Of a DNA stretch of 64,000 bases, positions 43,637 through 53,078 are shown piece by piece. Numbering within the stretch: the first letter of the stretch is position 1; each line of letters begins with the position of its first letter. Below the pieces are notes generated by a model. It saw nothing but the letters and a program-made list of their open reading frames with translations. It ran no database searches and was not told the DNA's origin. The position numbers were made by a program, and so were the translations under genes. The stretch is from Paenibacillus apiarius (GTDB taxonomy: Bacteria; Bacillota; Bacilli; Paenibacillales; Paenibacillaceae): NCBI RefSeq assembly GCF_017052585.1, contig NZ_JAFFHZ010000001.1, forward strand, positions 1,364,001 to 1,428,000. The letters are read 5' to 3'.

Positions 43637-45253
43637 CTACGCGTACATCTGCTCGCGCAATGTCTTAATTTCGTCGCTATTCAAATATTCGTCAAACGTC
43701 GTCACGCGATCGATGATGCCATTCGGCGTAACCTCGATGATGCGGTTCGCGATCGTCTGTACGAACTGGTGGTCATGCGATGTGAACAGAATCGTTCCGT
43801 CGCAGTCGATGAGACCGTTGTTCAATGCCGTAATGGACTCAAGGTCCAAGTGGTTCGTAGGCTCATCCAAAAGAAGCACGTTCGCGCCGGTCATCATCAT
43901 TTTCGACAGCATGCAGCGCACCTTCTCGCCCCCGGACAACACGCTTGCCTTCTTCAGCGCTTCTTCGCCTGAGAACAGCATGCGGCCCAAAAATCCGCGC
44001 AGGAATGTTTCATCCTGATCCTTCGAGTATTGGCGCAGCCAGTCAACAAGGCTCAACTCCACACCGTCAAAGTAGGCTGAGTTGTCTTTCGGGAAATAGG
44101 CCTGCGATGTCGTAACGCCCCAAGAGTACGTGCCCGCATCCGCTTCCAGCTCGCCCATAAGAATTTGGAACAGCGTCGTCTTCGCCGTGCTGTTCGGTCC
44201 GACGAACGCAATTTTGTCCCCTTTGTTGACAACCAGGTGGAGATTGTCGAATACCTTCTCGCCTTCCACCGTCTTCGTCAAGCCTTCGATAGTGAGCAGC
44301 TGCTTGCCTGCTTCACGCTCCGCCTTGAAGTTGATGAATGGATATTTGCGGCTCGATGGGCGAATATCGTCAAGCGTAATCTTGTCGAGCATCTTCTTGC
44401 GGGAAGTCGCTTGCTTCGACTTGGATGCGTTCGCGCTAAAGCGCTGAATGAACGCTTGCAGCTCTTTAATCTTCTCTTCCTTCTTCTTGTTCTGGTCGCG
44501 CATCATTTGCTGAGCCAGTTGGCTTGACTCGTACCAGAAGTCGTAGTTGCCCACATAGAGCTGAATCTTGCCGAAGTCGATGTCCGCGATGTGCGTGCAT
44601 ACTTTGTTCAAGAAATGGCGGTCATGGGATACGACGATAACGGTGCCTTCATAATCCATCAAGAAGTTCTCCAACCAATTGATGGACTCCAGATCCAAGT
44701 GGTTCGTCGGCTCGTCTAGGAGCAGGATGTTCGGGCGGCCGAACAGCGCTTGAGCAAGCAGGACGCGAACCTTCTGGTTGCCTTCCAGCTCCGCCATCTT
44801 GTTGTCGTGCAGATGTTTTGGAATTCCAAGGCCAATCAGCATCTCTGCTGCATTCGCCTCCGCTTCCCAGCCGTCCAATTCCGCAAATTCTCCTTCGAGT
44901 TCGCCGGCGCGCATGCCGTCTTCCTCGCTGAAATCCGCTTTGGCATAGAGAGCGTCTTTTTCCTTCATAATATCGTACAGGCGTTGATGGCCTCTAATGA
45001 CCGTCTCCAACACCGGGAATTCATCATATTCATAATGGTTCTGCTTCAAGACCGACAGACGGTCTCCCGGTGTAATGTGCACCTCTCCATTGGTCGACTC
45101 GATCTCGCCGGACAATATTTTAAGAAATGTCGATTTCCCCGCACCGTTCGCGCCGATTAGGCCATAGCAGTTCCCGGGCGTAAACTTGATGTTCACGTCC
45201 TCGAACAGCGCGCGTTTGCCGTAGCGGAGCGTAACGCCGGTTGTACTAATCAT
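43637..45253 (-). CDS. ykpA: ABC-F family ATPase (YkpA/YbiT type)
   Basis: 538 residues, two ATPase domains in one chain without membrane segments. First domain: Walker A GANGAGKST, Walker B LLLDEPTNHLDL; linker with the ABC-F arm (KKKEEKIKELQAFIQRFSANASKSKQA); second domain: GPNSTAKTT in place of the usual G-K-S/T loop, signature LSGGEKVR, LLLDEPTNHLDL. ABC-F proteins act on ribosomes, relieving stalls or tuning translation. The opening GVTLRYGKRALFEDVNIKFTPGNCYGLIG is very close to the YkpA subgroup. ATG at 45253; the frame from 45304 lacks support. Monocistronic with strong terminator. Confidence 0.92.
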   Translation of the reverse strand: MISTTGVTLRYGKRALFEDVNIKFTPGNCYGLIGANGAGKSTFLKILSGEIESTNGEVHITPGDRLSVLKQNHYEYDEFPVLETVIRGHQRLYDIMKEKDALYAKADFSEEDGMRAGELEGEFAELDGWEAEANAAEMLIGLGIPKHLHDNKMAELEGNQKVRVLLAQALFGRPNILLLDEPTNHLDLESINWLENFLMDYEGTVIVVSHDRHFLNKVCTHIADIDFGKIQLYVGNYDFWYESSQLAQQMMRDQNKKKEEKIKELQAFIQRFSANASKSKQATSRKKMLDKITLDDIRPSSRKYPFINFKAEREAGKQLLTIEGLTKTVEGEKVFDNLHLVVNKGDKIAFVGPNSTAKTTLFQILMGELEADAGTYSWGVTTSQAYFPKDNSAYFDGVELSLVDWLRQYSKDQDETFLRGFLGRMLFSGEEALKKASVLSGGEKVRCMLSKMMMTGANVLLLDEPTNHLDLESITALNNGLIDCDGTILFTSHDHQFVQTIANRIIEVTPNGIIDRVTTFDEYLNSDEIKTLREQMYA

Positions 45254-45680
45254 GGCATTCCCGTCCTTTAACTTTAATGGTTTCAAACGGTTATTATAGC
45301 ACACTTATCGGCATTTTGCGATTGTTCCGGCATTTATTGCACGGGATTCGGCGATTTTTGTCCATATATTTAGATGCGCGCCTGTTAACACGCCTCTATT
45401 TTGTCTAGATCCTCGGCTTCCTGCCTACCATTTAGTGGGTTATCCGTATATAATGTGATCATCTGATTTAGAAAGCGAGGGATGTCATATGGCAACAGCA
45501 TATAACGTTCGGGAGGAACTGCTCGGCGCCTAGCGCATCCGTAATGACGCAACTCGACGCTAGTGTCGTTGAACTGTATTCTGTTCCCGAACTTGACCGT
45601 GGCGCAACGTCGTTGGAAGGTGACAACCATGCAAGTTCATTCGAAGCGGCCTCAAGCCGTGAACAAGGGAGAATACAGAT
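45254..45680. other. rsgA upstream region with a possible 14-codon leader ORF
   Basis: About 430 bases. TATAAT-like sequence at about 45451-45456 is followed by an ATG (45489) with GAGGG ahead, and a 14-codon frame ending at 45533. Further downstream, small dyads such as GACGCTAGTGTC lie before the rsgA ribosome site. No larger gene seen. Confidence 0.3.
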
Positions 45681-46952
45681 TTGAATCCATTAAAAAAACA
45701 GCACAATCTCAAGCAAGCTCAAAACCAATCGCAAGCAACCGACATCGTCAATAACGAAACCACTCCATATACGGAAGCCGCACAAGCCGCAGAGGCCGAA
45801 CAGGCCGGCAGCGGCTTCCCGCAAGCGCAAGACGGCGGCCGTGCCGTGAAGGAGATCACCGCGCTCGGCTGGGATGACGCGTGGTCCGATACGTGGACGG
45901 CCTGGCTCGACGGGCTTAGCGAAGCGGTTGTCCGCCGATTTGCCGGCGAGCTCGTGCCAGCGCGCGTATCGCTTGCGCACAAGCATATGTACCGCGTCAT
46001 CAGCGCGGACGGCGAGTGGCTCGCCGAGCTGTCCGGCCAAGCGCGCGCGGGCATGCTGGCGCTAAGCGACTGGCCGTGCGTCGGCGACTGGGTCGCCATT
46101 GCGCCGCGCCCGGCAGAGGGACGCGCGACGATCGCCGGCGTCCTGCCGCGCCGCAGCTTGTTCGCGCGCAAGGTCGCCGGCAACCGGCGGGACGCGCAGG
46201 TCGTCGCCGCGAACGCCGATGTGGCGCTGCTCGTCACAGCGATGACGAGCGACTTCGAGCCGCGGCGGCTGGAACGCTACGCCGCGCTCGCGTGGGACAG
46301 CGGCGCCATGCCGGCCGTCGTGCTGACGAAGGCCGACGCCGCCGAGGACCCGGCAGCCTTCGTGGCCGAGGCGATGCGCACCGTCCCCGGCGCCGATGTC
46401 TTCGCGGTGTCGGCGCTTACGGGCGCAGGCCTCGAACGGCTGCAGGCGCTGCTGGCTCCCGGGACGACCGTCGTCCTCGTCGGCTCGTCCGGCGTCGGCA
46501 AGTCCACGCTCGCCAATGCCCTTGCAGGCGGAGAGCGCATGGCAACGCAGGCGGTGCGCGAGAACGACGGCAGAGGCCGTCACACGACGACGCACCGCGA
46601 GCTGCTGCCGCTATCCGGCGGAGCGTGGCTCATCGACACGCCCGGCATGCGCGAAGTCGGCATGATCGCCGTGGACGGGGGCAGCGGCCTGGAGCACGCC
46701 TTCGAGGATATTGAAGCGTTGGCGTCAGCTTGCCGCTTCTCGAACTGCTCCCACCAGCACGAGCCCGGCTGCGCCGTGCAGGAAGCCATCGCTTCCGGAG
46801 AGCTGGAAGCAGAGCGTCTGCGGGGCTATCATAAGCTGCAGCGGGAAATCGCTTATATGCGCCGCTCGGAAGCGGCCCAACTGAAGCGCCAACACGCGAA
46901 CAGCGCCAAAAAGACGGCGAAGACGCCCAACTCTTCCGGCAAGCGGAGTTAA
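45681..46952 (+). CDS. rsgA: Ribosome small subunit-dependent GTPase A
   Basis: 423 residues, longer than usual because of a Gln/Ala-rich N-terminal stretch of about 55 residues. Then the OB domain (RVSLAHKHMYRVIS), the circularly permuted GTPase (G4 VLTKADAAE before G1 GSSGVGKSTLANAL and G3 DTPGMRE) and the C-terminal zinc finger CRFSNCSHQHEPGC. It checks late 30S assembly and releases RbfA-like factors. TTG start at 45681 with GGGAG ahead. G+C is clearly higher than in its neighbours, especially across 45900-46600. Large-form RsgA of this kind exists as a second paralogue in some Paenibacillus, so it may not be the only copy. Confidence 0.9.
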   Translation: MNPLKKQHNLKQAQNQSQATDIVNNETTPYTEAAQAAEAEQAGSGFPQAQDGGRAVKEITALGWDDAWSDTWTAWLDGLSEAVVRRFAGELVPARVSLAHKHMYRVISADGEWLAELSGQARAGMLALSDWPCVGDWVAIAPRPAEGRATIAGVLPRRSLFARKVAGNRRDAQVVAANADVALLVTAMTSDFEPRRLERYAALAWDSGAMPAVVLTKADAAEDPAAFVAEAMRTVPGADVFAVSALTGAGLERLQALLAPGTTVVLVGSSGVGKSTLANALAGGERMATQAVRENDGRGRHTTTHRELLPLSGGAWLIDTPGMREVGMIAVDGGSGLEHAFEDIEALASACRFSNCSHQHEPGCAVQEAIASGELEAERLRGYHKLQREIAYMRRSEAAQLKRQHANSAKKTAKTPNSSGKRS

Positions 46953-47007
46953 ATCAACTCATCCAAGAGGAATGGCATTCACGCTGAAAGATACCCTCTT
47001 CACCGGC

Positions 47008-47050
47008 GGTTCAGGGATGCTCCCGCGAGCGTTCCTGAACCTTTTCTTTT
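47008..47050 (+). terminator. Terminator of rsgA
   Basis: GGTTCAGG pairs with CCTGAACC and inner GCTC with GAGC, followed by TTTTCTTTTC. Confidence 0.88.
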
Positions 47051-47164
47051 CTGGAATACCGCTTCCGCCGGTTGAAACGAAAACAATCCTTCCAGGTTAT
47101 CGCTTGTGCTCGATTATATTCCTTTCCTCTTCTGCTCACACAGGACTAGCCTTTTTAGATGAAA

Positions 47165-47194
47165 AAAGAAAAAACAGCCTCCTATTAAAGGCTG
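47165..47194 (-). terminator. Terminator of metallo-hydrolase gene
   Basis: CAGCCT pairs with AGGCTG around an eight-base loop; TTTTTTCTTTTTTC follows on the minus strand. Confidence 0.88.
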
Positions 47195-47246
47195 CTTCTT
47201 GAATCGCAATCGTATGTTGCATCCACTTATATATGCTATCCTGCAT

Positions 47247-48284
47247 TTACTGTCTAAAGTTAGCGCGGCGCATATTGTCCGGCACTTCCCTGTTCGCTGC
47301 GTTCGCCCCGGAAGGACTCCATGTTTCGCCATGGGACAGGAGCCGCACCTTATCCCGGTCTATATTTCGTCTGCGCCGTTCGGCCTCCAAACGGTCGAGC
47401 GCTTCCTTCGGCGTATCGTCCGCCAGCTTGAAAGCTCCGTAATGCATTGGAATCATCACCTTTGCCTTCACGTCCTCGAACGCCTGCAGCGCTTCTTCCG
47501 GCGTAATATGCTGCGGCGACATGAACCATTCCGGCTCATACGCTCCGATCGGCAGCAAGGCGACATCGATATCGAAGCGGCTGCCAATCAATTCGAACCC
47601 CCGGAAATACCCGCTGTCCCCCGCAAAATAAATCGTGTCCTCCACCGCAGCGGCATTGTCGGCCCGACCCTTAAGATCGCGCGGCTTCTCCGTCTGCAGC
47701 CGTTCTATCACATAACCGCCCCAATGGGAGCGATTCATATCCGTCAGCGTTCTGCGCGTCCAGTGCTGCGCCGGAACGAAAGTAAAGCGCACCGAGCCGA
47801 GAACGATATCGTTCCACCAATCCATCTCCATCGTCTGCGAAAACCCTTTGCGCACCATTTTACTTCTCAGCCCTCCCGGAACGATTAACACCGTCTTCGG
47901 GTTCATCAGCCGGCGAATCGAGCCGAGATGCAAATGATCATAGTGCGAGTGCGAGATGAGGATGACATCCACCGGCGGGATACGGTCAATCGGAATGCCG
48001 GGCGGGGCCAACCGTTTCTCCATCGCCATGCTTTCGGCCCACACCGGATCCGTAACGATATTTAAACCACCCGTCTGGAGCAGAAAGGTCGAATGACCTA
48101 TCCAAGTGATAGTCGTCTCTGTCCGGTTGGCGCCCAGCCGGTCAAGATCCGGCTCCGCTTGCGGAACCACATAGGAATAATCCTTCTGCTTAAGCCGCAC
48201 TTTTCGCTCGGCACGCCAGCGCCGAAACTGCTTCCAGGCCTTTTCCGTCGTCACATCGTCCATATTGACGTAATAGCGCTTCAT
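47247..48284 (-). CDS. Metallo-beta-lactamase-fold hydrolase (NAPE-PLD/UlaG-like)
   Basis: 345 residues. The metal motif SHSHYDHLHLGS, preceded by TWIGHSTFLLQTGGLNIVTDPVWAES, followed by FAGDSGYFRGF and PMHYGAFKLAD, gives the full set of metal ligands of the N-acyl-phosphatidylethanolamine phospholipase D-like branch. Bacterial members are cytoplasmic and usually of unknown substrate. AGGTGG precedes the ATG. Stands alone between terminators. Confidence 0.85.
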   Translation of the reverse strand: MKRYYVNMDDVTTEKAWKQFRRWRAERKVRLKQKDYSYVVPQAEPDLDRLGANRTETTITWIGHSTFLLQTGGLNIVTDPVWAESMAMEKRLAPPGIPIDRIPPVDVILISHSHYDHLHLGSIRRLMNPKTVLIVPGGLRSKMVRKGFSQTMEMDWWNDIVLGSVRFTFVPAQHWTRRTLTDMNRSHWGGYVIERLQTEKPRDLKGRADNAAAVEDTIYFAGDSGYFRGFELIGSRFDIDVALLPIGAYEPEWFMSPQHITPEEALQAFEDVKAKVMIPMHYGAFKLADDTPKEALDRLEAERRRRNIDRDKVRLLSHGETWSPSGANAANREVPDNMRRANFRQ

Positions 48285-48664
48285 AGCACCACCTCATTTG
48301 CAAAAAGTTCGGATCGAATGACAAGGGTTAGATTTCATTCCCTTGCAGATGCGATGAAGTCAATGTCTTGTTCTAGCATACCAGAGTCAGACTTCCTCCA
48401 ACAACTGACCAGCCATCGCTTCACAGCAAAGCGCAGCAGCGCTTGATTCCGTCATGGCAAGAGGCGCTGCGGCTAATCTCCATCGTATTCAACTGGCAGC
48501 TTCTTGTTGAGATCCATTGCACACTTCGTGTCTTTATATTTATAACTCATTTTTGTTCGTTCCAACCGTCTCTCCGTCAAATTGCACCCCGCTTCGATTC
48601 ATTGTTCCTGCAGGTTCATTGCGGTACAATATAGTCAAAACAACACATACAGGAGGTGCCGTCA
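48285..48664 (+). promoter_or_regulatory. Intergenic gap with cvfC promoter
   Basis: TTGTTC (48602-48607) and TACAAT (48625-48630) are exactly 17 bases apart and 35 bases ahead of the cvfC start codon. The rest of this 380-base gap shows no supported gene. Confidence 0.6.
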
Positions 48665-49807
48665 ATGAACTTAATCACAATTGAACCAACGCCCAGCCCG
48701 AATTCGATGAAGCTTCATCTGGATGAGACGCTGCCGGCGGGCATTCGTCGAACATATACGGAGGAGAACCGGCGCTCCGCTCCCGCCATTATCGGACGCC
48801 TGCTTGATATCGAGGGTGTAAAGAGCGTCTTTCATACTGCTGATTTTATTGCGTTGGACCGATTCTCCAATGCGGACTGGGCGCGTATCTTAGCAGATGT
48901 GCGCGATATCTTCGGCGAACCGCAAGCCGCTGAAGGCCAAGAGGGCGACCTTGCGGCATGGACATCCTTCGGGGAAGCCCAAGTGTATGTGCAGTATTTC
49001 CGCGGCATTCCGATGCAAATTCGCGTGCAAGCCGATGGCAAGGAAGAGCGCATCGGCCTATCCGAGCGCTTCGTGCGCGCCGTGACGGAAGTTGCCAGCG
49101 CCACCTTGATCAAAGAGCGCAAGCTGAGCGATTACGGGATTCGCTATGGCGAGCTGCCCGATATCGCTCGTGAAGTGGAACAGGAGCTGGAAGCAGCCTA
49201 TCCCGACGATCGGCTCGCTTCTTTAGTGCAGCAAGGCATTGCCGCTGGCACAACGGACGCGCCATTCGTCGAAGAACGCCGCGAATTGACAGATGAGGAA
49301 TTGGATGCACGCCTGCAGCATGAAGATTGGCGCGTACGTTACGCCGCTTTGGAACGGATGGAGCCTGTTCAGGAACGTTTGCCGTTCATCGCGCAAGCAC
49401 TTCAAGACGGGCAAAGCCAGATTCGGCGCCTGGCCGTCGTCTACTTGGGCGAATTGAAGACGGCGGAATGCATGCCGCTGCTGTTCCAAGCCTTGAAGGA
49501 TTCCTCGGTTAGCGTGCGCCGCACAGCGGGAGACACGTTGTCCGATATCGGCGATCCGGCCGCTATTGGCCCGATGATGGAAGCGATTAAGGACAAGAAC
49601 AAGCTCGTCCGTTGGCGTGCAGCCCGCTTCTTGTACGAAGCCGGAGACGATCGGGCGTTGCCTGTGCTTGAAGCGGCCGCTCAAGATACGGAGTTCGAAG
49701 TCGCATTGCAGGCGCGGATTGCGATGGAACGCATCCGTTCCGGAGAAGATGCCGTCGGCACCGTATGGCAGCAGATGGCCCGCCTGCGCGAGCAGCAGCC
49801 TGAATAA
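48665..49807 (+). CDS. cvfC: Conserved virulence factor C-like HEAT-repeat protein (YpgR family)
   Basis: 380 residues. N-terminal Nfu-type scaffold domain (EPTPSPNSMKLHLDETLPAG, LLDIEGVKSVFHTADFIALDR, about 1-85); middle domain of unknown role; C-terminal HEAT-like repeats (LQHEDWRVRYAALERM, LKDSSVSVRRTAGDTLSDIGDPAAI, IKDKNKLVRWRAARFLYEAGDD). The order matches Staphylococcus CvfC and Bacillus YpgR. AGGAGGTG lies six bases before the ATG at 48665. Possibly linked to iron-sulfur metabolism through the Nfu-like part, but the molecular role is unknown. No operon partner. Confidence 0.85.
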   Translation: MNLITIEPTPSPNSMKLHLDETLPAGIRRTYTEENRRSAPAIIGRLLDIEGVKSVFHTADFIALDRFSNADWARILADVRDIFGEPQAAEGQEGDLAAWTSFGEAQVYVQYFRGIPMQIRVQADGKEERIGLSERFVRAVTEVASATLIKERKLSDYGIRYGELPDIAREVEQELEAAYPDDRLASLVQQGIAAGTTDAPFVEERRELTDEELDARLQHEDWRVRYAALERMEPVQERLPFIAQALQDGQSQIRRLAVVYLGELKTAECMPLLFQALKDSSVSVRRTAGDTLSDIGDPAAIGPMMEAIKDKNKLVRWRAARFLYEAGDDRALPVLEAAAQDTEFEVALQARIAMERIRSGEDAVGTVWQQMARLREQQPE

Positions 49808-50049
49808 AAAACAACAGCCCGTCTTAAGAAACAAAATGTTCCAGCCTGTCCATTCGTAATAGAATGTAGACTCTCTTCTATATTCCCCCCCAGAGCAACA
49901 CGCTGCGGGGCGCGAGTGCGTGCAGGCTTTTTCTTTTTTGTTCTTAGCCGGGTGCACGGTCAAGGCCATGGAGGCCGCTGGCAACACCGCCGGTCGTGCC
50001 AGCCCTGTGGTCGGCGGTAAACTAAGCAATTGAATAAGCAGCTCTTGAA

Positions 50050-50081
50050 GACGGTTTCCAAATCGGAAGCTGTCTTTTTTT
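50050..50081 (+). terminator. Terminator upstream of GntR operon
   Basis: GACGGTTTCC pairs with GGAAGCTGTC (two G-U pairs), followed by seven T. It can end transcription from cvfC, 240 bases upstream, just before the GntR promoter. Confidence 0.75.
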
Positions 50082-50090
50082 CGTGCACCT

Positions 50091-50133
50091 ATTGTATTAA
50101 GTGTATCAAGTGATATAATACACCTTATACAAT
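50091..50133 (+). promoter_or_regulatory. GntR operon promoter inside nested inverted repeats
   Basis: TTGTAT (50092-50097) and TATAAT (50114-50119), spacer 16. The outer arms ATTGTATTAAG and CTTATACAAT and the inner arms GTGTAT and ATACAC form nested dyads over 43 bases. This is the expected self-operator of a YtrA-type repressor. Confidence 0.65.
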
Positions 50134-50157
50134 ATTTTTACGCGAGGAGGGAGCTCT

Positions 50158-50550
50158 TTGAATGAAGTTGACATCGGTGGATTCCGCTTTGTGCTTGACT
50201 TAAGCAAGCCGTTATATGAGCAAGTGTTGAATCAGATTCGAAGTTCGATTGCGAGGGGGGAGATTGCGTTGGGTGAGAAGATTCCTTCGGTACGGGAACT
50301 GGCGCAAGCATTGAAGGTAACGCCGAACACGGTGATGCGCGCTTATCAGGAGCTGGAGCGGGAACGATTGACCGAGACGCGACGGGGTCAAGGCACGTTC
50401 ATCACGACGAATGCGGACACCGTGGAGACAATCCGCAATAACTTGGCGGAAGAAGCGGTGCAAGAATTTTTTGAAAAGATGCACAGCATAGGATTTACAT
50501 GGGATGATATTCAGCAACTGATTCAGCAAAAAGGAGGACGCTCCTCATGA
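50158..50550 (+). CDS. GntR-family repressor, YtrA subfamily
   Basis: 130 residues: winged helix at the N-terminus (PLYEQVLNQIRSSIARGEIALGEKIPSVRELAQALKVTPNTVMRAYQELERERL) and a short C-terminal dimer segment of about 50 residues, the mark of YtrA-type GntR proteins that control ABC exporters. TTG start with GAGGAGGG six bases ahead. Stop overlaps the next ATG. It probably represses the whole 50158-54233 operon and responds to cell-wall stress agents, as in related systems. Confidence 0.88.
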   Translation: MNEVDIGGFRFVLDLSKPLYEQVLNQIRSSIARGEIALGEKIPSVRELAQALKVTPNTVMRAYQELERERLTETRRGQGTFITTNADTVETIRNNLAEEAVQEFFEKMHSIGFTWDDIQQLIQQKGGRSS

Positions 50551-51245
50551 ACGAAATCGCAATCCGGGCCGATCATATCGTGAAGCGGTACGGACAGAAG
50601 CGGGCATTGGACGATTTCACCATACATTTGCCGCAAGAACGCGTCATTGGGATACTCGGAGCGAATGGCGCCGGCAAATCGACATTCTTCCGGATGGTAA
50701 CCGGATTGATAAAGCCGGACCAAGGAACTATCGATGTGCTCGGACACGCGCCAGGCTGGCAGACGAATCGGGACATTGCTTATTTGCCCGACCGGGCCCG
50801 CTGGTATGAAGGCCATACGGTCATGCTGGCTCTGGACTGGGCGGAACAACTGCTTCCCGGGTTCGAGCGCCAACGCGCAGAAGCGCTTATTTCCTTTATG
50901 GGGCTGGACCCCGAGATGAAGGTTCACGGCATGTCACGCGGCCAGGAAGCAAGGCTGATGCTTACGATTTGCATGGCACGCAGCGTGCCTTTATTAGTGC
51001 TCGACGAGCCCTTCTCTGGCATTGATCTGCTGACGCGCGAGCGGATTATCGAAGCGATTATAGATAATTTGAGCGATAAGCGGCAGACCGTGCTTATCAG
51101 CACCCATGAGATTCACGAGTCAGAGAGTCTGTTTGATTATGTTGTCTTTATGGACAACGGGCAAGCGCTGCTGCACGGAGATGTCGAGACGCTGCGCGCG
51201 GAGCGGGGTTCGATGGAGTCTATCTACCGCACACTGTACCGTTAA
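50547..51245 (+). CDS. ABC exporter ATP-binding protein (YtrB-like)
   Basis: 232 residues: Walker A GANGAGKST, degenerate signature MSRGQEARL, Walker B LLVLDEPFSGID, switch histidine in LISTHEIHE. Short form with the M-S-R-G-Q loop typical of YtrB/BcrA-like proteins encoded next to YtrA regulators. Works with the membrane protein encoded next. Confidence 0.9.
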   Translation: MNEIAIRADHIVKRYGQKRALDDFTIHLPQERVIGILGANGAGKSTFFRMVTGLIKPDQGTIDVLGHAPGWQTNRDIAYLPDRARWYEGHTVMLALDWAEQLLPGFERQRAEALISFMGLDPEMKVHGMSRGQEARLMLTICMARSVPLLVLDEPFSGIDLLTRERIIEAIIDNLSDKRQTVLISTHEIHESESLFDYVVFMDNGQALLHGDVETLRAERGSMESIYRTLYR

Positions 51246-51265
51246 GGATCGGGGAGGAATTGCTT

Positions 51266-52012
51266 ATGGATACAAATGCATTGCTTTATTTAGTCAAAGA
51301 TGAACTGAAACGGCGCAAGAGCAAAAAGGATCACGCCAAATGGCGGCTTTTCTATCTCGCCGCAGGGATTGTGCTGCTCCTTGCCGTCACCGCTTTTTTT
51401 GCCAATAAGGTCAAGCCAATGGGGTTGATGTTCATCACCTTCGGCTTGCCTTATATGTCATTCATGCTGGCTTATAGCTTGGTCAAAAAAGAGTGGAAAA
51501 ACGGTACATTGGGCTGGTGGCTGTCACTGCCTTATTCGCGCAGCACGCTCATACTGTCCAAGTATGCGGCTAGTCTCTGTGTCGTCTTTCTCATTTTCAC
51601 CGCCGCTTGGCTCATTACGCTCTTCTTCTACGTTTACGCGACTATCTGGCAAGGATCGTTTGAAGTCGCCGGCTTATTATCGTTTATGTCAGGTTCGTCC
51701 GTGTGGTATTTGTTCGTGTTCGCTGTCATTCCGTTCATGAACGCATTCGGTCTCTTTACTTCCATCGCTGGACAGTCGCGTCTGAAGCCGCTAACCCCGC
51801 TGCTCTGGATGATATATGGCTTATCCGGGAACGCGATATTTTGGTTAACGCAAACACCGGAGAGAGGTCATTTCTTGAACACACATTTAGACAGAGGCTC
51901 GATTCCGTTCGGACCGTACGAGTTTGCGATCGCGGTGCCCGTTTCTATTGGTTTGGCCGCGATCCTGCTGTACTGCTCTGCCATAATGTTAAAAAAACAG
52001 GTTGTCCTTTAA
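51266..52012 (+). CDS. ABC exporter membrane protein
   Basis: 248 residues with six hydrophobic segments (for example LAAGIVLLLAVTAFFA, LMFITFGLPYMSFMLAYSLV, VVFLIFTAAWLITLFFYVY). KKEWKNGTLGWWLSLPYSRSTLILSKY is the ABC-2-type cytoplasmic loop before segment 3. GGGGAGG lies eight bases before the ATG at 51266. Forms the channel for the YtrB-like ATPase. Confidence 0.85.
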   Translation: MDTNALLYLVKDELKRRKSKKDHAKWRLFYLAAGIVLLLAVTAFFANKVKPMGLMFITFGLPYMSFMLAYSLVKKEWKNGTLGWWLSLPYSRSTLILSKYAASLCVVFLIFTAAWLITLFFYVYATIWQGSFEVAGLLSFMSGSSVWYLFVFAVIPFMNAFGLFTSIAGQSRLKPLTPLLWMIYGLSGNAIFWLTQTPERGHFLNTHLDRGSIPFGPYEFAIAVPVSIGLAAILLYCSAIMLKKQVVL

Positions 52013-52065
52013 GTTAAAAAATTCAAAAATCAAGGGGACTTCGGGATCAAACGGAGGTTATTGAT

Positions 52066-52989
52066 ATGGAATATGCACTTCAGGTGTCTCAACTGCAAAA
52101 ATCTTATGGGCAAAAGACCGCATTAAACGGCGTGTCCTTTCAAGTCCGGGCAGGAACCTGCTTCGGATTGCTCGGCCCGAACGGAGCAGGCAAATCTACG
52201 ACGATGAAAATATTAGCCGGCATTATTGCCCCTGACAGCGGCAGCGTTCACGTATTCGGCATCGATGCGGTCCAGCGCGCGGGGGATGTGCGCAAGGTCA
52301 TCGGCTACGTCCCGCAAAACATTACGCTGTATGAGAAGCTGACCGCTTATGACAATCTGCTCTTTTTCGGGGAAATGTACGGCTTGCAAGGAGCCGCATT
52401 GAAACAGAGAATATCGGAGGTGCTGGAACTGGTCGGTCTGCAAGACCGGGCCCGTGATGCGCTGTCTACATTCTCCGGCGGCATGATGCGCCGGGTCAAT
52501 ATGGCAGCGGCGCTGCTGCACCGCCCGAAGCTCATCATTCTCGACGAGCCGACCGTCGGCATCGACCCCCAGTCCCGCAATCATATATTCGAAATGATTC
52601 GGCAGTTGAATCAAGAAGGCGTGACCATCTTATATTCTACGCACTACATGGAGGAAGTCGAAGTGATGTGCGAGGATGTGGCCATTATCGACCACGGTTC
52701 CGTTATCGTTCATGGCGGATTGCATGAGCTGCTGGCGCAATACGGAACGCAATCGGTATACGTGGAAACGGACGGCGCCGCGGTGCCGGATCTGGCATCC
52801 GTGCCGGGCACATCAGCTTCTCATGGAAGCGGTTGGAAGATCGAAACTGACGACGTGCTGCGTACGATGCGCAGCGTGTCAGATGCATGCCTGCAGTCGC
52901 ACTGTGCCGTCACCCGGCTGGAAGTCGTCCGCCCTTCACTTGAAACGGTGTTCTTGAATATAACGGGCACGTCGCTGCGGGATGCTTAA
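52066..52989 (+). CDS. ABC-2 exporter ATP-binding protein
   Basis: 307 residues: GPNGAGKST, YVPQNITLYEKLTAYDNLLFFGEMYGL, signature FSGGMMRR, LIILDEPTVGIDPQSRN, STHYMEEVE, then a C-terminal regulatory part of about 80 residues as in drug-resistance type ABC-2 ATPases. GGAGG precedes the ATG. Second ATPase-permease pair of the GntR operon, 53 bases after the first permease. Confidence 0.92.
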   Translation: MEYALQVSQLQKSYGQKTALNGVSFQVRAGTCFGLLGPNGAGKSTTMKILAGIIAPDSGSVHVFGIDAVQRAGDVRKVIGYVPQNITLYEKLTAYDNLLFFGEMYGLQGAALKQRISEVLELVGLQDRARDALSTFSGGMMRRVNMAAALLHRPKLIILDEPTVGIDPQSRNHIFEMIRQLNQEGVTILYSTHYMEEVEVMCEDVAIIDHGSVIVHGGLHELLAQYGTQSVYVETDGAAVPDLASVPGTSASHGSGWKIETDDVLRTMRSVSDACLQSHCAVTRLEVVRPSLETVFLNITGTSLRDA

Positions 52990-53078
52990 GGATAACCAAA
53001 CTGCTGGTTCGAGTTCGCAAAGTGAACTTTTATGCATCAAGAAGGTGGCAAACAACCGAAGTTTAGGAGGATTGTACA

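Noticed and set aside
46016-46714. 232-codon plus-strand frame inside rsgA
   Set aside because: Out-of-frame shadow caused by high G+C; Arg/Gly-rich and without family motifs.
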